Below are positions 38,569 to 49,376 of a stretch of DNA of 64,000 nucleotides, one piece after another. Within the stretch, counting starts at the first letter, position 1, and each line of letters starts with the position of its first letter. A model generated the notes under the pieces. That model was not told the DNA's origin. It ran no database searches and saw only the letters and a program-made list of their open reading frames with translations. The translations under genes were made by a program, and so were the position numbers. Origin of the DNA: Rusavskia elegans (Eukaryota > Ascomycota > Lecanoromycetes > Teloschistales > Teloschistaceae). The stretch spans positions 372,001-436,000 of the forward strand of contig SAUG01000040.1 of the NCBI GenBank assembly GCA_011316305.1, read 5' to 3'.

Positions 38569-41531
38569 ATGCAGGTAAGCTCGTGTGCAGTTTCGGCAGA
38601 TGCTGCCTCCCTTGCGTTGTTCCTGCTGCCGCGCTCCCCTTGTCCGTCATTTGCAGCGAGTGGTTTTACTGTGTGAAATGCACTCCTAAATCATCTTGGA
38701 ACCCGGCTTACCTATCCTCCTTCCTACAGACCGCCGCCCGATACGGCGAGAGGCCGCCGACCAAACGTCATGCCCCTCAAATCTCCATCAGTGACGACAA
38801 TTATCACGTAACAGAAGCCATTGGTGACTGCTACGGGAAACGAGAGTCCAGGCCATTGAGCTTCAATGCCTCTCCTCCGCCAAAGCAGAACGGTTTTCAG
38901 GTCTCCCCTGCCGAACCGCTTTCCACCATTCAAGCCAGAAATCCAACAACGAGAACCTTATCGACCGAGAGTCAGCCACACATGAATGGCCAAAGAAGTA
39001 ACATGGCGGGGAGAAACAACATCCTCGACCCAGAAAGGAGCCCGCGGCCCTCCCAACCGCTACGGACAAGGTCCAACTCAGATACGGCAAACACCCAGTT
39101 CCCTCTCAATGACATCGAATACGAGTCAAATCCGGAGGCTGTTGCCCAAGAATTGAGCAACTTACAGGCACTCCGGCGCATGTCAATGAACGCAAATACA
39201 GCTGGCGATCCGGATCTGCCCTCTTTCAACTCCAACTTCGGCATACCCAATGCACCGCCTAGTGGAAAGGCTGACGAAGATGACAGCGCACGATTGTTTT
39301 GGGTGCCTGCACGCATACATCCTGAATTAGCACCAACCGAGTTCAAGACCTTCATTGACAGTAAAGTAAATTCTATCAAACGCAGATCCGGAGATGGCTC
39401 CTTATCAGCAGACGGTCTGCAAAGGGATGGATCAGGTGGCGGACTACGAAGGAAGAAATCCATGCTGTCGAGGCAGATCGACAACTCTGGTGGCAGAGGC
39501 GCAGAGGGTTACCAAGATGGGGCAGAACGACTGGATAGGAAAAAATCGCTATCAGGAGCGGAGACGCTCAACACAGGCATATCGAACCTTCAAGATCTCG
39601 AAGAGCTTGTCAATGATTCGGCGACTGTCATGCAGAGGCTGAGCCTCGAGACAGGGCAGGGCAATGCCAGTGGTGAAGGCGTGCTTGAGCAAGACATGCC
39701 AATTCTACCCGCGGCGCCGGGAAACTCGCTTCGAAGATCAACCCGGACGACGTACAGACGGGGTAGTCTGCGAAAAGGAGACCGCGTGCCGTTCTCTAAA
39801 CGAGTGGGAAGAGGAGCAGAGACAGATGGGGAAGATTCCCCCATATCCACTCCAGTCACCCCGGCAGGCGAAGCTTACAGCCTATCGAGAGCACAGACCG
39901 AACCAGTGTCGCCAGCAGAACGGGTCACAGAGAACTTTTCGCGGCCTGGACGACTCAATAGACGGGTACCGCAACAAAACCTACAATCACAGCCTCCGCA
40001 GGATGATACCCAAACGCCACAGACCAAGCCTGATCCCCGAGAGCCACCGCGACAAGGGCCACCAGCAAAGCACTTCGTCTCACAAATTGCCTCCAATGGT
40101 CGGTCAAGCATATCTCCGCATGTGTTTGGCCCGACTGTCCCACAAATTGTTGAAACTCCGCCTGACGACTCAAGACACTCGCATAAGCCAAGCTATGTCC
40201 CTGAGCGCTCCTCTTCCCATGAGCCACCTCCACCAATGCCGCAACAGGGTCCGCCGTCTAGCGGACCTCCCAATACTCGTGGACCCAAATGGCCCCCACC
40301 TTTGCAGACCAGACCAATCCAGAACCAAAAAGGTAACCAGACCCTCAGTGACATAGCATCGCATCCGTCACCGTTACCCGGAAGTAGCACCCGAACGGAT
40401 AGTTTGTCCTTCATACCGACCTTGTCGGCCGAGGAAAAGAAAGCGGAGGAAAAGAAAGCAGACACAAGGAAAGCAAAGGACAAGAAAGAGAAGGAAGCAC
40501 CCGAAGGATCAAGGAAATCTAGTTGGAGCTGGGGATCCATGATGGGTAGTGACGATAAAGAAAAGGAGCGAAAGAAAGAAGAGGATGCGAAGAAGATCAA
40601 ATCGAAGGTGACGAGGCCGGTCGACAAATCGCATGACAATACACGCTTGGATGTGCTCCAGACTACGATGGAGGGTAATCGAGGGCGGGAAAGCCTCGTG
40701 CTAGATCGAGGTGACGTCAAATTGGAGGAGGAGCGGAAGAAAGAAAGCAATCGCAAGACGTCAGCCGGTGACAAGAAAGACAAAGACACTGGCCTCTTTT
40801 CATCGTTGTTCGGAGGAGGGAAGAAGAAAGGCGGACAAGAAGCCGGCGGGAAAAAGAGCTTTGCCCGCAATCTGTCGCCAGAGCCACCTCCTCGCATACT
40901 CAAACCCGACATCGACTACAACTGGACACGTTTCTCCATTCTGGAGGAACGTGCGATATACCGAATGGCTCACATTAAGCTTGCGAACCCTCGCCGTGCG
41001 CTGCATTCACAGGTCCTACTCAGCAACTTCATGTACTCTTACCTGGCCAAGGTGCAGCAGATGCACCCGCAGATCCAGATGCCCGCGCAGAAGCAGCAGG
41101 CGCAGCATAAGAAAGCGGATCAGCCGGAAGAATTCTATCAGTACCAGAAGTATCAGGAGGTAAGGCCGTTGAGTTCCGAAGTGTTTCACGTCCGGACTGA
41201 CAATACGTAGCAACAGCAGCAGCAACAAGAAGAGGAAGCTCAATCGCAAGCCACTCCCAGTCAGTCACATAGTCCGTCGCAGCAGCTCGATAACTCGGGA
41301 TACGCTGTTGACTCTGCCGGCCATCATGACGGGGATCATCGGAACCGACCGCAAAGCCGAGCCAGCCAGTATTCTTCACATGGCAGCGAGAGTGGTGGCG
41401 GGCATATGGCAGGTCATCAACATCGAAAGCAGCATTATGCCGGGGCAGGGCAGTCACAGCCGTCATCATATCAATTGCAACAGTTACAGTTTGAAGAACC
41501 TGGGAGATCTAGCGAGGATGACATGTGGTAA
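38569..41531 (+). CDS. zds1: Zds1/Zds2 family regulator of PP2A-Cdc55 (about 918 aa)
   Basis: Zds proteins bind the B-type subunit of PP2A and control mitotic entry, polarity and stress signalling. Proposed exons: 38569-38574, 38730-41159 and 41211-41531. The diagnostic Zds C-terminal block starts near residue 730 (DYNWTRFSILEERAIYRMAH, then NPRRALHSQVLLSNFMYSYL). Near the N-terminus HVTEAIG is the second conserved box, which lies upstream of any in-frame ATG in the large exon, so a short 5' exon is needed. ATG CAG followed by GTAAGC at 38575 and CCTACAG at 38729 supplies it in frame. The middle is disordered and basic, with a Lys/Glu-rich stretch near 40430-40620. The last exon is Gln/His-rich. 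The C-terminus is certain; the 6-nt first exon is a reasoned guess. Confidence 0.85.
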
Positions 41532-42137
41532 TTCAAGAGATCTTCAGAGCAGCACCGCAATCAAGGTCCTACGCATTGGAGGGCCATCATCCCCCTTTTA
41601 TTGATTAATGGGCATAGCGCACGGAACGTCACAAGTTTCATCTCAGCACACGATAAGACTCTCAGGGCGGATCATACCGAGGCTGGTGGTCTTACTTCCA
41701 ATGCAAGAGTTGGAGATGAATAGGAAGAAATCCCGGAACGGGACGACTTTGCTCTGTGATTTCCTTTGGTTCTACTCCTTGTAATATCTACGAACATATT
41801 GGGCGATGAAGCCGCCGGCAAATAAGTCAATGTCGACGCATACGTGAATTCACGTTGAGGGTTACGAGTATGCCGTTAGGATCTCATGATGTGGAATCTT
41901 TCTGCGTCTGATTATGACTTGCATCTTGCAAAAGACTCGCGCCGCCCCAGGCAATAATCATAATCAGGGGCTTGACTGGGAGCGATACGAATACGCCTGG
42001 ATCCTGGAGAGGGAGATGGAGATATGTCATCATCCGTTCCGATGGCGTCAACATCGAACATTCGATATGCGCCCCGTCCTATAGTCCATATCAAATTCTT
42101 ACGGGCCACCACACGTATAAAAACCCCAGCTGTCTGT
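41532..42137. other. intergenic: ZDS1 3' end and MsrB promoter
   Basis: No gene seen. The ORF of MsrB is open back to an ATG at 42024, but a TATA-like box lies at 42117-42124 inside that stretch, so transcription probably starts downstream of it. Confidence 0.45.
42117..42124 (+). promoter_or_regulatory. TATA-like box of MsrB gene
   Basis: TATAAAAA, only 14 bases before ATG 42138. If it is used, the first translated ATG may be the downstream 42285 or 42342. Confidence 0.35.
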
Positions 42138-42820
42138 ATGCGTCTTCCCTCTGTCCCAACTCTTATCCGCACATTCTATACCATCAGCAACGCCACCACA
42201 TCGCGCCTCTTCAACCCTCAGGGATTTCAACAGACACTTGCATCGTCGCCCTTCACCCGAGGAGGCACCATCGGCCTCAAGCTCATGCCTACGGTCCCCT
42301 TCCTGAGTTCCCTATTCAGTTCCTCAGCACAAAGCAAGCAAATGGCCGACTACCCAGAAAAAAAGACCGACGACGAGTGGAGAGCCGTCTTAAACAAAGG
42401 TAATCATACCCCTTTCCCATCCACTCTCCATCCTTTCAACACCAACTAACCTCCCACCCCTCTTCCACAGAACAATTCCGCGTACTCCGCACCGGCGGTA
42501 CCGAAGCCCCCTTCACCGGCGCCTACGATAAACACTCCCCCACCAGCGGCACCTACGGCTGCGCCGCCTGCTCCGCACCCCTCTACCGCGCGACGCACAA
42601 ATTCAAATCCGGGTGCGGCTGGCCCGCGTATTTCGACAGCATCCCGGGGGCCGTGACGCGGCATACGGATCGCACGTTTGGGATGGAGCGCACGGAGATT
42701 GTTTGTAGTAATTGTGGGGGCCATTTGGGGCATGTGTTTAAAGGGGAGGGGTATCCGACGCCGACGGATGAGAGGCATTGTGTTAATAGTATCAGTTTGA
42801 CTTTTAGGGAGGAGGAGTAG
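42138..42820 (+). CDS. msrB: methionine-R-sulfoxide reductase MsrB, probably mitochondrial (203 aa)
   Basis: Repairs oxidised methionine (R form) with thioredoxin. Exons 42138-42399 and 42471-42820 total 612 nt; the intron is canonical. The enzyme domain starts near MADYPEKKTDDEWRAVL. It has the two zinc CxxC pairs (CAACSAP and CSNCGG), the substrate-pocket stretch KFKSGCGWPAYFDSIPG and the catalytic RHCVNSISL. The 68 residues before it are Arg/Ser/Thr-rich (MRLPSVPTLIRTFYTISNA), which fits a mitochondrial presequence. In-frame ATGs at 42024, 42138, 42285 and 42342 allow long and short forms; the last would be cytosolic. Which are made cannot be read here. Confidence 0.92.
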
Positions 42821-43274
42821 GGGGGTGGTGGAGGGGTGGGTTTTGATGGGGGTATGGAGTGTGTGGGTTGGGCGAGGGTGTTGACCCCCTAAGCTCGCTG
42901 GGCCGTCGGCTAGCTGAGCGAATGGTATGGAATGAGATGATGAGTGACAGAATTATGAAGAGAGGTTTATTAGTATCATGTCTCTCGATTATGAGCAAAG
43001 ACCGACAACCACGCGGCCGATGTTCGGAGACTGAGCTTCATCTCTTTTGCTGATGTTGTGCACGCGGACGTGCTCGTGGGCGAATTACGCCGCATCATGC
43101 TGTGACGCTTAACTTCCAAACGTCTCGACACAGTAAACCCACGCTAAAGTTTCAATTGCACGAATAGAATAATGTCAGCAAATAGATCCACCCCAGACCT
43201 TGAAAACGAATGCTACACCTCAAACGCCTCGCCAACCACAACCTCCCCAATGCAACTCACCACCCCATCCCACC
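42821..43274. other. intergenic: convergent 3' ends of MsrB and gene A copy 1
   Basis: No gene. A G-rich block right after the MsrB stop (42820-42852) fits the G-quadruplex pattern: runs of at least three G with loops of 7, 1 and 7. Confidence 0.5.
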
Positions 43275-44279
43275 TCACCTCGCCTCAATCTCCGCATACC
43301 TATTATACAACGTAACCAAAATCTTCAAACTACTATTCCTCAAATGGCCCTCATGGATCACCGGCAAAGTATACCGTCTACTAACCGGATACGCCAAATG
43401 GGCCGTACTCATGGGATCGAAAAGATTGATCCCCTCCTTCACCATCTCCGTCACCAACGGATCATGTTTACTCAGCTTGACGAATTCCTCTTTATACCGG
43501 TGGTCTTTGACCGAGACGAATTCCTCCGGTTGCCGTTTATTGACTAAGCCGCGCCCGTTGTGCGTGTAGAGCGGGATCGTGACGTAGTGGTCCGTGTGCA
43601 GGGCGACGACGATCATTTTCCGTTGCTTCGTGAATATGGTGCCCATTCTGGATTCGGTCTTGTAGTGTTCTGCTTTGGTGGCTTCGGAGGCGGCGGTCGC
43701 GACGCTGCTGCCGGCACCACCGCCGCCGCCGCCGGCGGGGCGTCGAGCCACGGCGCTGTCTTGTTCGTGGAGGGGGGCGCGGATGATCATTCCGAGCTTG
43801 TATTGTTCGGCGGGGATGCGGACGAATTGGTTGGCTTCACGACGCTGGCGGAAGAGATCGTACTCTGGGTCTGGGACGAAGGACCGGTTGGAGCCGGGGT
43901 GTCGCTGGTAAGGGCCGCAGGCTGAACGAGCCACTGCTGCGGCGCTGGGTGGGTTCAGGCCTCGGGAGATTCCTCGGATTGCTTGGGAGGCTGGGGCCCG
44001 TAGGTCTCCGTCGTTATAGCCGTGCCGGTTGCTTCTGGCATGGGTGACAGGTGTGAAGCCGTCATCGTTCTCCGCAATGGAAGGAATCGGTCGCGACGGC
44101 TGCGTGCTGGCATTGTCGTCATCTCTGGCAAAGTGTCGCTGCCATGCTGGCTGTGGAGCAGGTGCGCCGTTCGAAGGATTGGCATTTCGAGGTCTTAGGC
44201 CCGAGTCACCGCGCCATGAACTGACAGTGGAGGATAATGTCGTGTTACGAAAGGATTTGGTTACGCCTAGCTGACTCAT
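43275..44279 (-). CDS. gene A copy 1: DUF6590-like protein (334 aa)
   Basis: Single-exon gene from ATG 44279. The N-terminal half is disordered and Arg/Asn/Pro-rich, with a run of glycines after ARRPAGG. The C-terminal ~190 residues form a conserved domain: FVRIPAEQYKLGMIIRAPLH, GTIFTKQRKMIVVALHTDHY, VTIPLYTHNGRGL, LFDPMSTAHLAYPVSRRY and LPVIHEG. The layout (charged lead, long beta-rich block with THNG and a late DPMS motif) resembles fungal DUF6590 domains; this assignment is from memory of the family pattern. No enzymatic motif is visible. The paralogue at 52411-53312 shares the same blocks. It is divergent from gene B copy 1 and shares its promoter region. Confidence 0.72.
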   Translation of the reverse strand: MSQLGVTKSFRNTTLSSTVSSWRGDSGLRPRNANPSNGAPAPQPAWQRHFARDDDNASTQPSRPIPSIAENDDGFTPVTHARSNRHGYNDGDLRAPASQAIRGISRGLNPPSAAAVARSACGPYQRHPGSNRSFVPDPEYDLFRQRREANQFVRIPAEQYKLGMIIRAPLHEQDSAVARRPAGGGGGGAGSSVATAASEATKAEHYKTESRMGTIFTKQRKMIVVALHTDHYVTIPLYTHNGRGLVNKRQPEEFVSVKDHRYKEEFVKLSKHDPLVTEMVKEGINLFDPMSTAHLAYPVSRRYTLPVIHEGHLRNSSLKILVTLYNRYAEIEAR

Positions 44280-44628
44280 GATGATTCAATTCTCGCTGGC
44301 AATGCTTCGTGCCGCCCAAAATTACAACTTGAAAGGAGTGTGGAGGGAGATAAATAACGTAGAGTTTGTGGGACCTGCAGAATGATCGTAATGCAGAGAA
44401 AACCATTCAATCTTTCATGATCAAGCACCATAGTAGATACACGGATGAGCCGAAATGGGCGAATAAAGGGATGGATTATAACCCTGACAAAGCCGCACGA
44501 GGAGTGGCGGAATGAACGCATTGGGCACATAAAGAATACAGAATGAAAACTTTACTTGAAGAGGTATGCTTACAGTAGTATGCGACAAAGGGACAATCTT
44601 TGCGACCGCATTTGGGTTGGACTGCTGA
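44280..44628. promoter_or_regulatory. shared divergent promoter region of A1 and B1
   Basis: About 350 bp between the starts of two divergent genes (466 bp if B1 starts at 44746). The second cassette has the same arrangement with 427 bp. No shared box was identified by eye. Confidence 0.5.
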
Positions 44629-46695
44629 ATGTTGTTCGATGTTTTGGCTTCTTCTGCTAATCCCAACGCTGAGCTTTCGCCCGTCTACTGTGACAACATC
44701 TTTAGAGCTCCTCTTGCTGAAGTCGATACAATCGGTTCCGTAGAGATGGCTGCAAATATGCCAGTCTGGATCTCCAAAACCCTCGATTTTCTTGGTCATC
44801 CAAGGGGTCCGCAAACAACATCAATCCTTCCGCCGTCACATCAACTGGAGCAGGTACCATCATCATACTCAAAGGCTCTACCACCACTGCCACGGAAAGC
44901 ACATCTTGAGAGACAAAGAGTTAGAGCAACCAAAAGATCTCGGAGGTCCCATACGCGCAGCCCAACGTGGGACAACAACGGCATCGAAGAACGGGTGCGG
45001 ATAGCTCTTCAGGAACCTACCCCAACGGTCGATTACGAGGACAGGGCGACACAGACATTGGAGCCGCATGATGTACAACGTTGTGAGCCCTTCAAGTCAA
45101 CGGGCCTTCCAGATATTCCCAGCTGGAACGCGGCATTAATCGAAGATAGTCCCAAATCATGCAATTCTCAATCACCTCTGGCTCGGAATCTGAACCATGC
45201 TTTCCAAGCCATAGATGATCCCTATGGCCAGCCGGGAGATCGGCCAGGGCCTGCTTCCGACGGTGCAACCAAAACAAATCTCAAAGATGACGCAGTCGGC
45301 AGTACGAGTTTCTTAACATCAATACCAGTAAAAGAAACCGACAACAGTGATGAGTACAATGAACGTGGTGAGACTTCTTTCGAAAGGCCTCCACAGTCTC
45401 CGGCCAAGTCCTACTGCGAGGACAGCTGCATACCTAGCTTTGATGGCAAGCCTGCGATTGAAGCGATGGATGTCGAAGGTCAATCGATGCAAAACCCAGG
45501 AAACTATTTTGAGCACCAAGAGCCACTGGCGACGGACACCAACATGACAAACGGTCCTCCATACACCGAAGGTGAAGCTCAAATCATCCGGGCTAGCGAC
45601 GGCTCAAAGGACTGCCTTGCACTCCTCTTGACACGTGAAATGGTCACCAAGATCAGTCAGATAGCGACTAGGTCCAGGAGACTAGAATTCATCATAAAGG
45701 ACTTGCGGAAGATGAAGCGCGAGGTCGAATCTGAGAAGAACATGATAGAATACAAGACAGATGAGATACAAGATACAAACAATCAAGCAAAGATTGCGCA
45801 AATCAACCAGGAAATCGGCGATACCCAGAGACGATTGGCAGCAGCTGTGAAGTGCGTGGACGCGATTGAGAATGAGATTATGACATTGACAGACAATCTG
45901 GCATTCTCGAGGGAGCAGTGTCAAGAGATGTTCGAGGACGTACTTGGTAGAGAGGATCTCCTTGAAGTGCCCGATCCTGAAATTGCAAGAGAATTCGATC
46001 CCACGATTTCCCGCGGATCAAACTACAGTGTGGAGCAATCGGTATGTCAAGAGGGACCACATACCGCGGACATCCAAGGCGTCGACGAGGAAACTATCAG
46101 TGTCCAGCTGGAAGACGTGGTTCGCCGGACGGCAAAAGAAGATTTCGAAAAGAAAAGAAACAACTTCTACACCTTGGATGAAGCCTTTGAGCACCGTCAA
46201 GAGAACCTTGTGGAGGAGAAGGCCGAATACCTCCGCCGCGTTCAGGAAGGCACATGTGACCTGTCTCAAACCGAATTCGATCTCCTGGCACTGGAAGATT
46301 TTCAGAAGCTGACGGCGAACCTCAGGCATGCCGAGAAGGAATTTGAAGACGCTTTCAAACGAGCTAAGCAGCTTGGTGTCCTAGACGAGCATGACGCGTA
46401 CTACCAGCAGTCAGTCTTCTCGGAATGGAGTGGAGGATATCCGATGAGTATGGAACACGCCATGGTTGATTGTGCGCCGACCAAACGCATTGGTTACTGG
46501 CAGGACAGGGTCGATGAGAGCCAGGGAACGGGGCTTGAGCCTTGGGGTAATCCAGAACTCGAGCCAGAAGACCGGGCAATGGAAGATTGTGATATCAAAT
46601 CGGTAGCCATATCTGACAGCTGGAGCTGTGTCGATTGGACAAGGAACAGGAGACGTATCGATCGATGGCGTGAGATTGCTGGAAGAGATAGATAG
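44629..46695 (+). CDS. gene B copy 1: coiled-coil protein with conserved RIDRW C-terminus (688 aa)
   Basis: Single-exon ORF from ATG 44629. The in-frame ATG 44746 (MAANMPVWISKTL) lines up better with the paralogue's start and may be the true one. The N-terminal half is disordered and charged. A conserved box, GSKDCLALLLTREMVTKI (about residues 326-343), begins a long coiled coil. A second helical block follows: RRTAKEDFEKKRNNFY through LRHAEKEFEDAFKRAKQL. Near the end come GGYPMSM and SDSWSCVDWTRNRRRIDRW, finishing GRDR at the stop. Copy 2 (50229-51983) keeps every one of these boxes in order. No known domain or membrane segment is seen. A structural or scaffold role is inferred only from the coiled coil. 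Confidence 0.72.
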   Translation: MLFDVLASSANPNAELSPVYCDNIFRAPLAEVDTIGSVEMAANMPVWISKTLDFLGHPRGPQTTSILPPSHQLEQVPSSYSKALPPLPRKAHLERQRVRATKRSRRSHTRSPTWDNNGIEERVRIALQEPTPTVDYEDRATQTLEPHDVQRCEPFKSTGLPDIPSWNAALIEDSPKSCNSQSPLARNLNHAFQAIDDPYGQPGDRPGPASDGATKTNLKDDAVGSTSFLTSIPVKETDNSDEYNERGETSFERPPQSPAKSYCEDSCIPSFDGKPAIEAMDVEGQSMQNPGNYFEHQEPLATDTNMTNGPPYTEGEAQIIRASDGSKDCLALLLTREMVTKISQIATRSRRLEFIIKDLRKMKREVESEKNMIEYKTDEIQDTNNQAKIAQINQEIGDTQRRLAAAVKCVDAIENEIMTLTDNLAFSREQCQEMFEDVLGREDLLEVPDPEIAREFDPTISRGSNYSVEQSVCQEGPHTADIQGVDEETISVQLEDVVRRTAKEDFEKKRNNFYTLDEAFEHRQENLVEEKAEYLRRVQEGTCDLSQTEFDLLALEDFQKLTANLRHAEKEFEDAFKRAKQLGVLDEHDAYYQQSVFSEWSGGYPMSMEHAMVDCAPTKRIGYWQDRVDESQGTGLEPWGNPELEPEDRAMEDCDIKSVAISDSWSCVDWTRNRRRIDRWREIAGRDR

Positions 46696-47185
46696 ACTTG
46701 AAAGGTTCTATGTGATGCTCTCTTTCCGACTGCACATACGTCATACAACTTAGACGTGACAACCGCCTTTACCAGTATTGCTGGATGACCTGCTACTGGG
46801 CGCCCGTGATACGTCCGCACTTCATTGAATGAAGCAGTGTGCTGCCCCTTGAGGCTTTGGCGAACTGTCAAGCGTAAACGTAGGAATAGCTAACAAAAGT
46901 CAACGTCGCATCGTTGAGGTTCACTATAAAGCTTTTTCGATCTGATAGGAACGTGACCACGATTGTGGGAAGAGAAGTGAGGGGACGAGGTGAGGACGGA
47001 GGAGTGATTAGTCAGCTCGCTTGAGCCGTCGACTCCGTTAATTGATATGCCGACTTCTCGATCAATAAACCACAATCTACTTTACAGGCAGCAATTCTTG
47101 ACTGATCGGTATTCCAAACGTATACAGGACGCAGTTCTTCGTACCTGTTACTACGCGCTACGCATGTCGATCAGATCCAGCAAGA
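46696..47185. other. intergenic: B1 3' end and AGE2 promoter
   Basis: An ATG at 47047 opens a 75-codon frame that overlaps the AGE2 start in another frame. It is either a long uORF or lies upstream of the transcript. Confidence 0.45.
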
Positions 47186-48989
47186 ATGTCAAGAAGGGCG
47201 CCGAATCCAGCAGCCGAGCGAGCAGCTCAGAACCAGCAGACAATCAAGACCTTACTCAAGCTCGAGGGCAATAAGAGCTGTGCCGATTGCAAGCGCAACA
47301 AACATCCAAGATGGGCGAGTTGGAACCTGGGCATCTTCGTCTGCATCCGCTGTTCCGGCATTCATCGTGGAATGGGAACCCATATCAGTCGGGTCAAATC
47401 TGTCGACTTGGATGCTTGGACCGACGAACAGTTGCAGAGCGTTTTGCGTTGGGGGAACAGTAGAGCCAACAAGTATTGGGAGTCGAAATTGGCGCCAGGT
47501 CATGTCCCATCAGAAGCCAAGATCGAGAATTTCATACGGACAAAGTACGAATCGAAGCGCTGGGTGCTGGATGGGCCAATGCCGGACCCTTCCACCCTCG
47601 ACGCTGAAGGCGACGATGATATTGTAAGTCTACCTGAAGCTCCCAAGCGCAAGAGCAATGCTTATCTTGTGAACCTAGCCTCTGAACGTAGTGCAAGAAA
47701 AAGCGAAAATGGAGCGATCATCCTCTCAGCGGCTAGCTTCCACCTCCAGTCAACCCACCCAGGCAGTTTCTAAGCCTGCTCCTCAGATCGACTTGTTTGG
47801 TGATGTGCCGACGCCACCAGCTCGGCCGAGTACGACTGACACCCCCAATGTACGGTCTCCACCTCCGAAAGTTGCTGCTGCCCTCGCAAAACCGCAGAAA
47901 CAAGGAGACTCCCTGCTGGGTTTGGACTTCTTCGGTGGTCCACCTTCAACATCCTCCGCTAGACCGTCAAGTGCTACATCAACCCCTGGAGGTACGATGG
48001 CGCCCTCAAGGCCAGACCTCAAGCAGTCTATTCTCTCGTTGTATTCTTCCGCTCCTCATACGCAGCCACAACCTCAGCAGGAAAGCCAAGACATCTTTGG
48101 TGGCATGCAATCTCCAACACCACAACAGCCATCAACGTCTGGTGGTCTTGACGACGCTTTCAGTAGCCTTAGCTTTGCTTCAACGACATCTCCTCCACAG
48201 ACACAGCCGGTCACAAAGCCCGATCCCTTTGCCAGCTTCAGCAAATCATCTACTCAGCGATCAAGCTTCACCTCCCCACCAATCAAATCACCTCCGCCAC
48301 TTAGTGGTGGAGGCTTCTTCGACACAGGCACAAAACCTACGATGAAGCCGGTAATTGCGTCGAAACCCCCAGCGCAGTCCACAAAACCGCTGCAAACAAC
48401 AGGTGCATCAAATGGTCTAGGCGACTTCAGTTTTGCATCGAATACTGGGCCTATCACGAAGCAATCGACCGGTACTACGTCCAACGATCGTTTCGACTTT
48501 TCAGATCCCTTACCCTCACAACCCACAATGCCCTCGAAACAACCTGCTTCAAATCTAAATTCAGCGTTCAATCTTTCTGCACCAGCACCATTCTCGCAGC
48601 CTGCTGTTAAATCGGCCCCAGTTGCACCAGCCAGCTCTAGTGCTTTCTCAGGGCTTTCCAACGACGATCCATGGGGTTCAAATGACGCTTGGGCCACGCC
48701 AGAACCTGCGTCAGTATCGAAACCGAAAAGTGAATCGAAGTCCCCCGCAATAACGACGACCAACGACTTTTCATCATGGGGAAACCCACCAATCACTACC
48801 AATTCGAATTTTGGAGCCAGCAGTAGCTTCAAAGAAACGCCTAGAATTGCAGCGGACGAAGACTTCGGAGGGTGGAACAGTGCTGCCCCTGAGACACCAG
48901 CGGCCCCCAAACCACCAACTCAGGCGAATACAAAACCTTCCGGGGGCTTCGGAGGTAGTGAGGACTTGTTCTCTAATGTGTGGGAATGA
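47186..48989 (+). CDS. age2: Age2-like ArfGAP (582 aa)
   Basis: GTPase-activating protein for Arf1, acting in trans-Golgi and endosomal vesicle traffic. Exons 47186-47623 and 47679-48989 total 1749 nt. The acceptor is the CTAG at 47675-47678, not the later GTAG at 47688-47691, because only the first restores the conserved I-PLNVVQEKAKMER. The ArfGAP zinc finger is canonical: CADC, 16 residues, CIRC (KSCADCKRNKHPRW, FVCIRCSGIHRGMG). The arginine finger lies in THISRVKS. The remainder is long, Ser/Pro/Gln-rich and has DLFG, DPF and DPW-type short motifs (IDLFGD, PDPFAS, DDPWGS) and ends DLFSNVWE, which suggests clathrin-adaptor contacts. It lies between the two halves of the inverted duplication and converges with SFT1. 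Confidence 0.92.
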
Positions 48990-49376
48990 CCGCTCAAACG
49001 GTCGGGAAACATTTGATGACTGCACAGCATTCAAACTTAGGAACAGATAGAGGCTTGTGGAGGCAATGTTCGGACACAGCATGCCATATGTGTACAATAA
49101 GATTACAACTTGACTACCTCAGGGTTGTGCTTTTCTCCAAAGATTGTGCTCAGTGCTCATCATAGGACAAGTTTGTGATTTGACTGTCGAAACCCAACAG
49201 CGACCTCCAATCTTGCCTCCCTCATCCGAACGCCATGCCGTATCCATGCATTTCTTCGCAAACGAACCAAGCTAACTCCTCGCTTCATGCAATAAAACCG
49301 TATATTGACTCCATGCTGCCCAAAGCCCACACTCTCTCCCTTCCTCAACTCCTCAACGCCTCAATTCACATAAAGA
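48990..49376. other. intergenic: convergent 3' ends of AGE2 and SFT1
   Basis: No gene. The two stop codons are 387 bp apart. Confidence 0.5.

Noticed and set aside
40193..40912. 239-codon frame antisense to ZDS1
   Set aside because: It is complementary to a Lys/Glu/Ser-rich part of a well-supported gene; such sequence keeps the opposite strand open. No domain.
48254..48910. 218-codon frame antisense to AGE2
   Set aside because: Shadow of a Ser/Pro-rich coding region; no motif and no start context.
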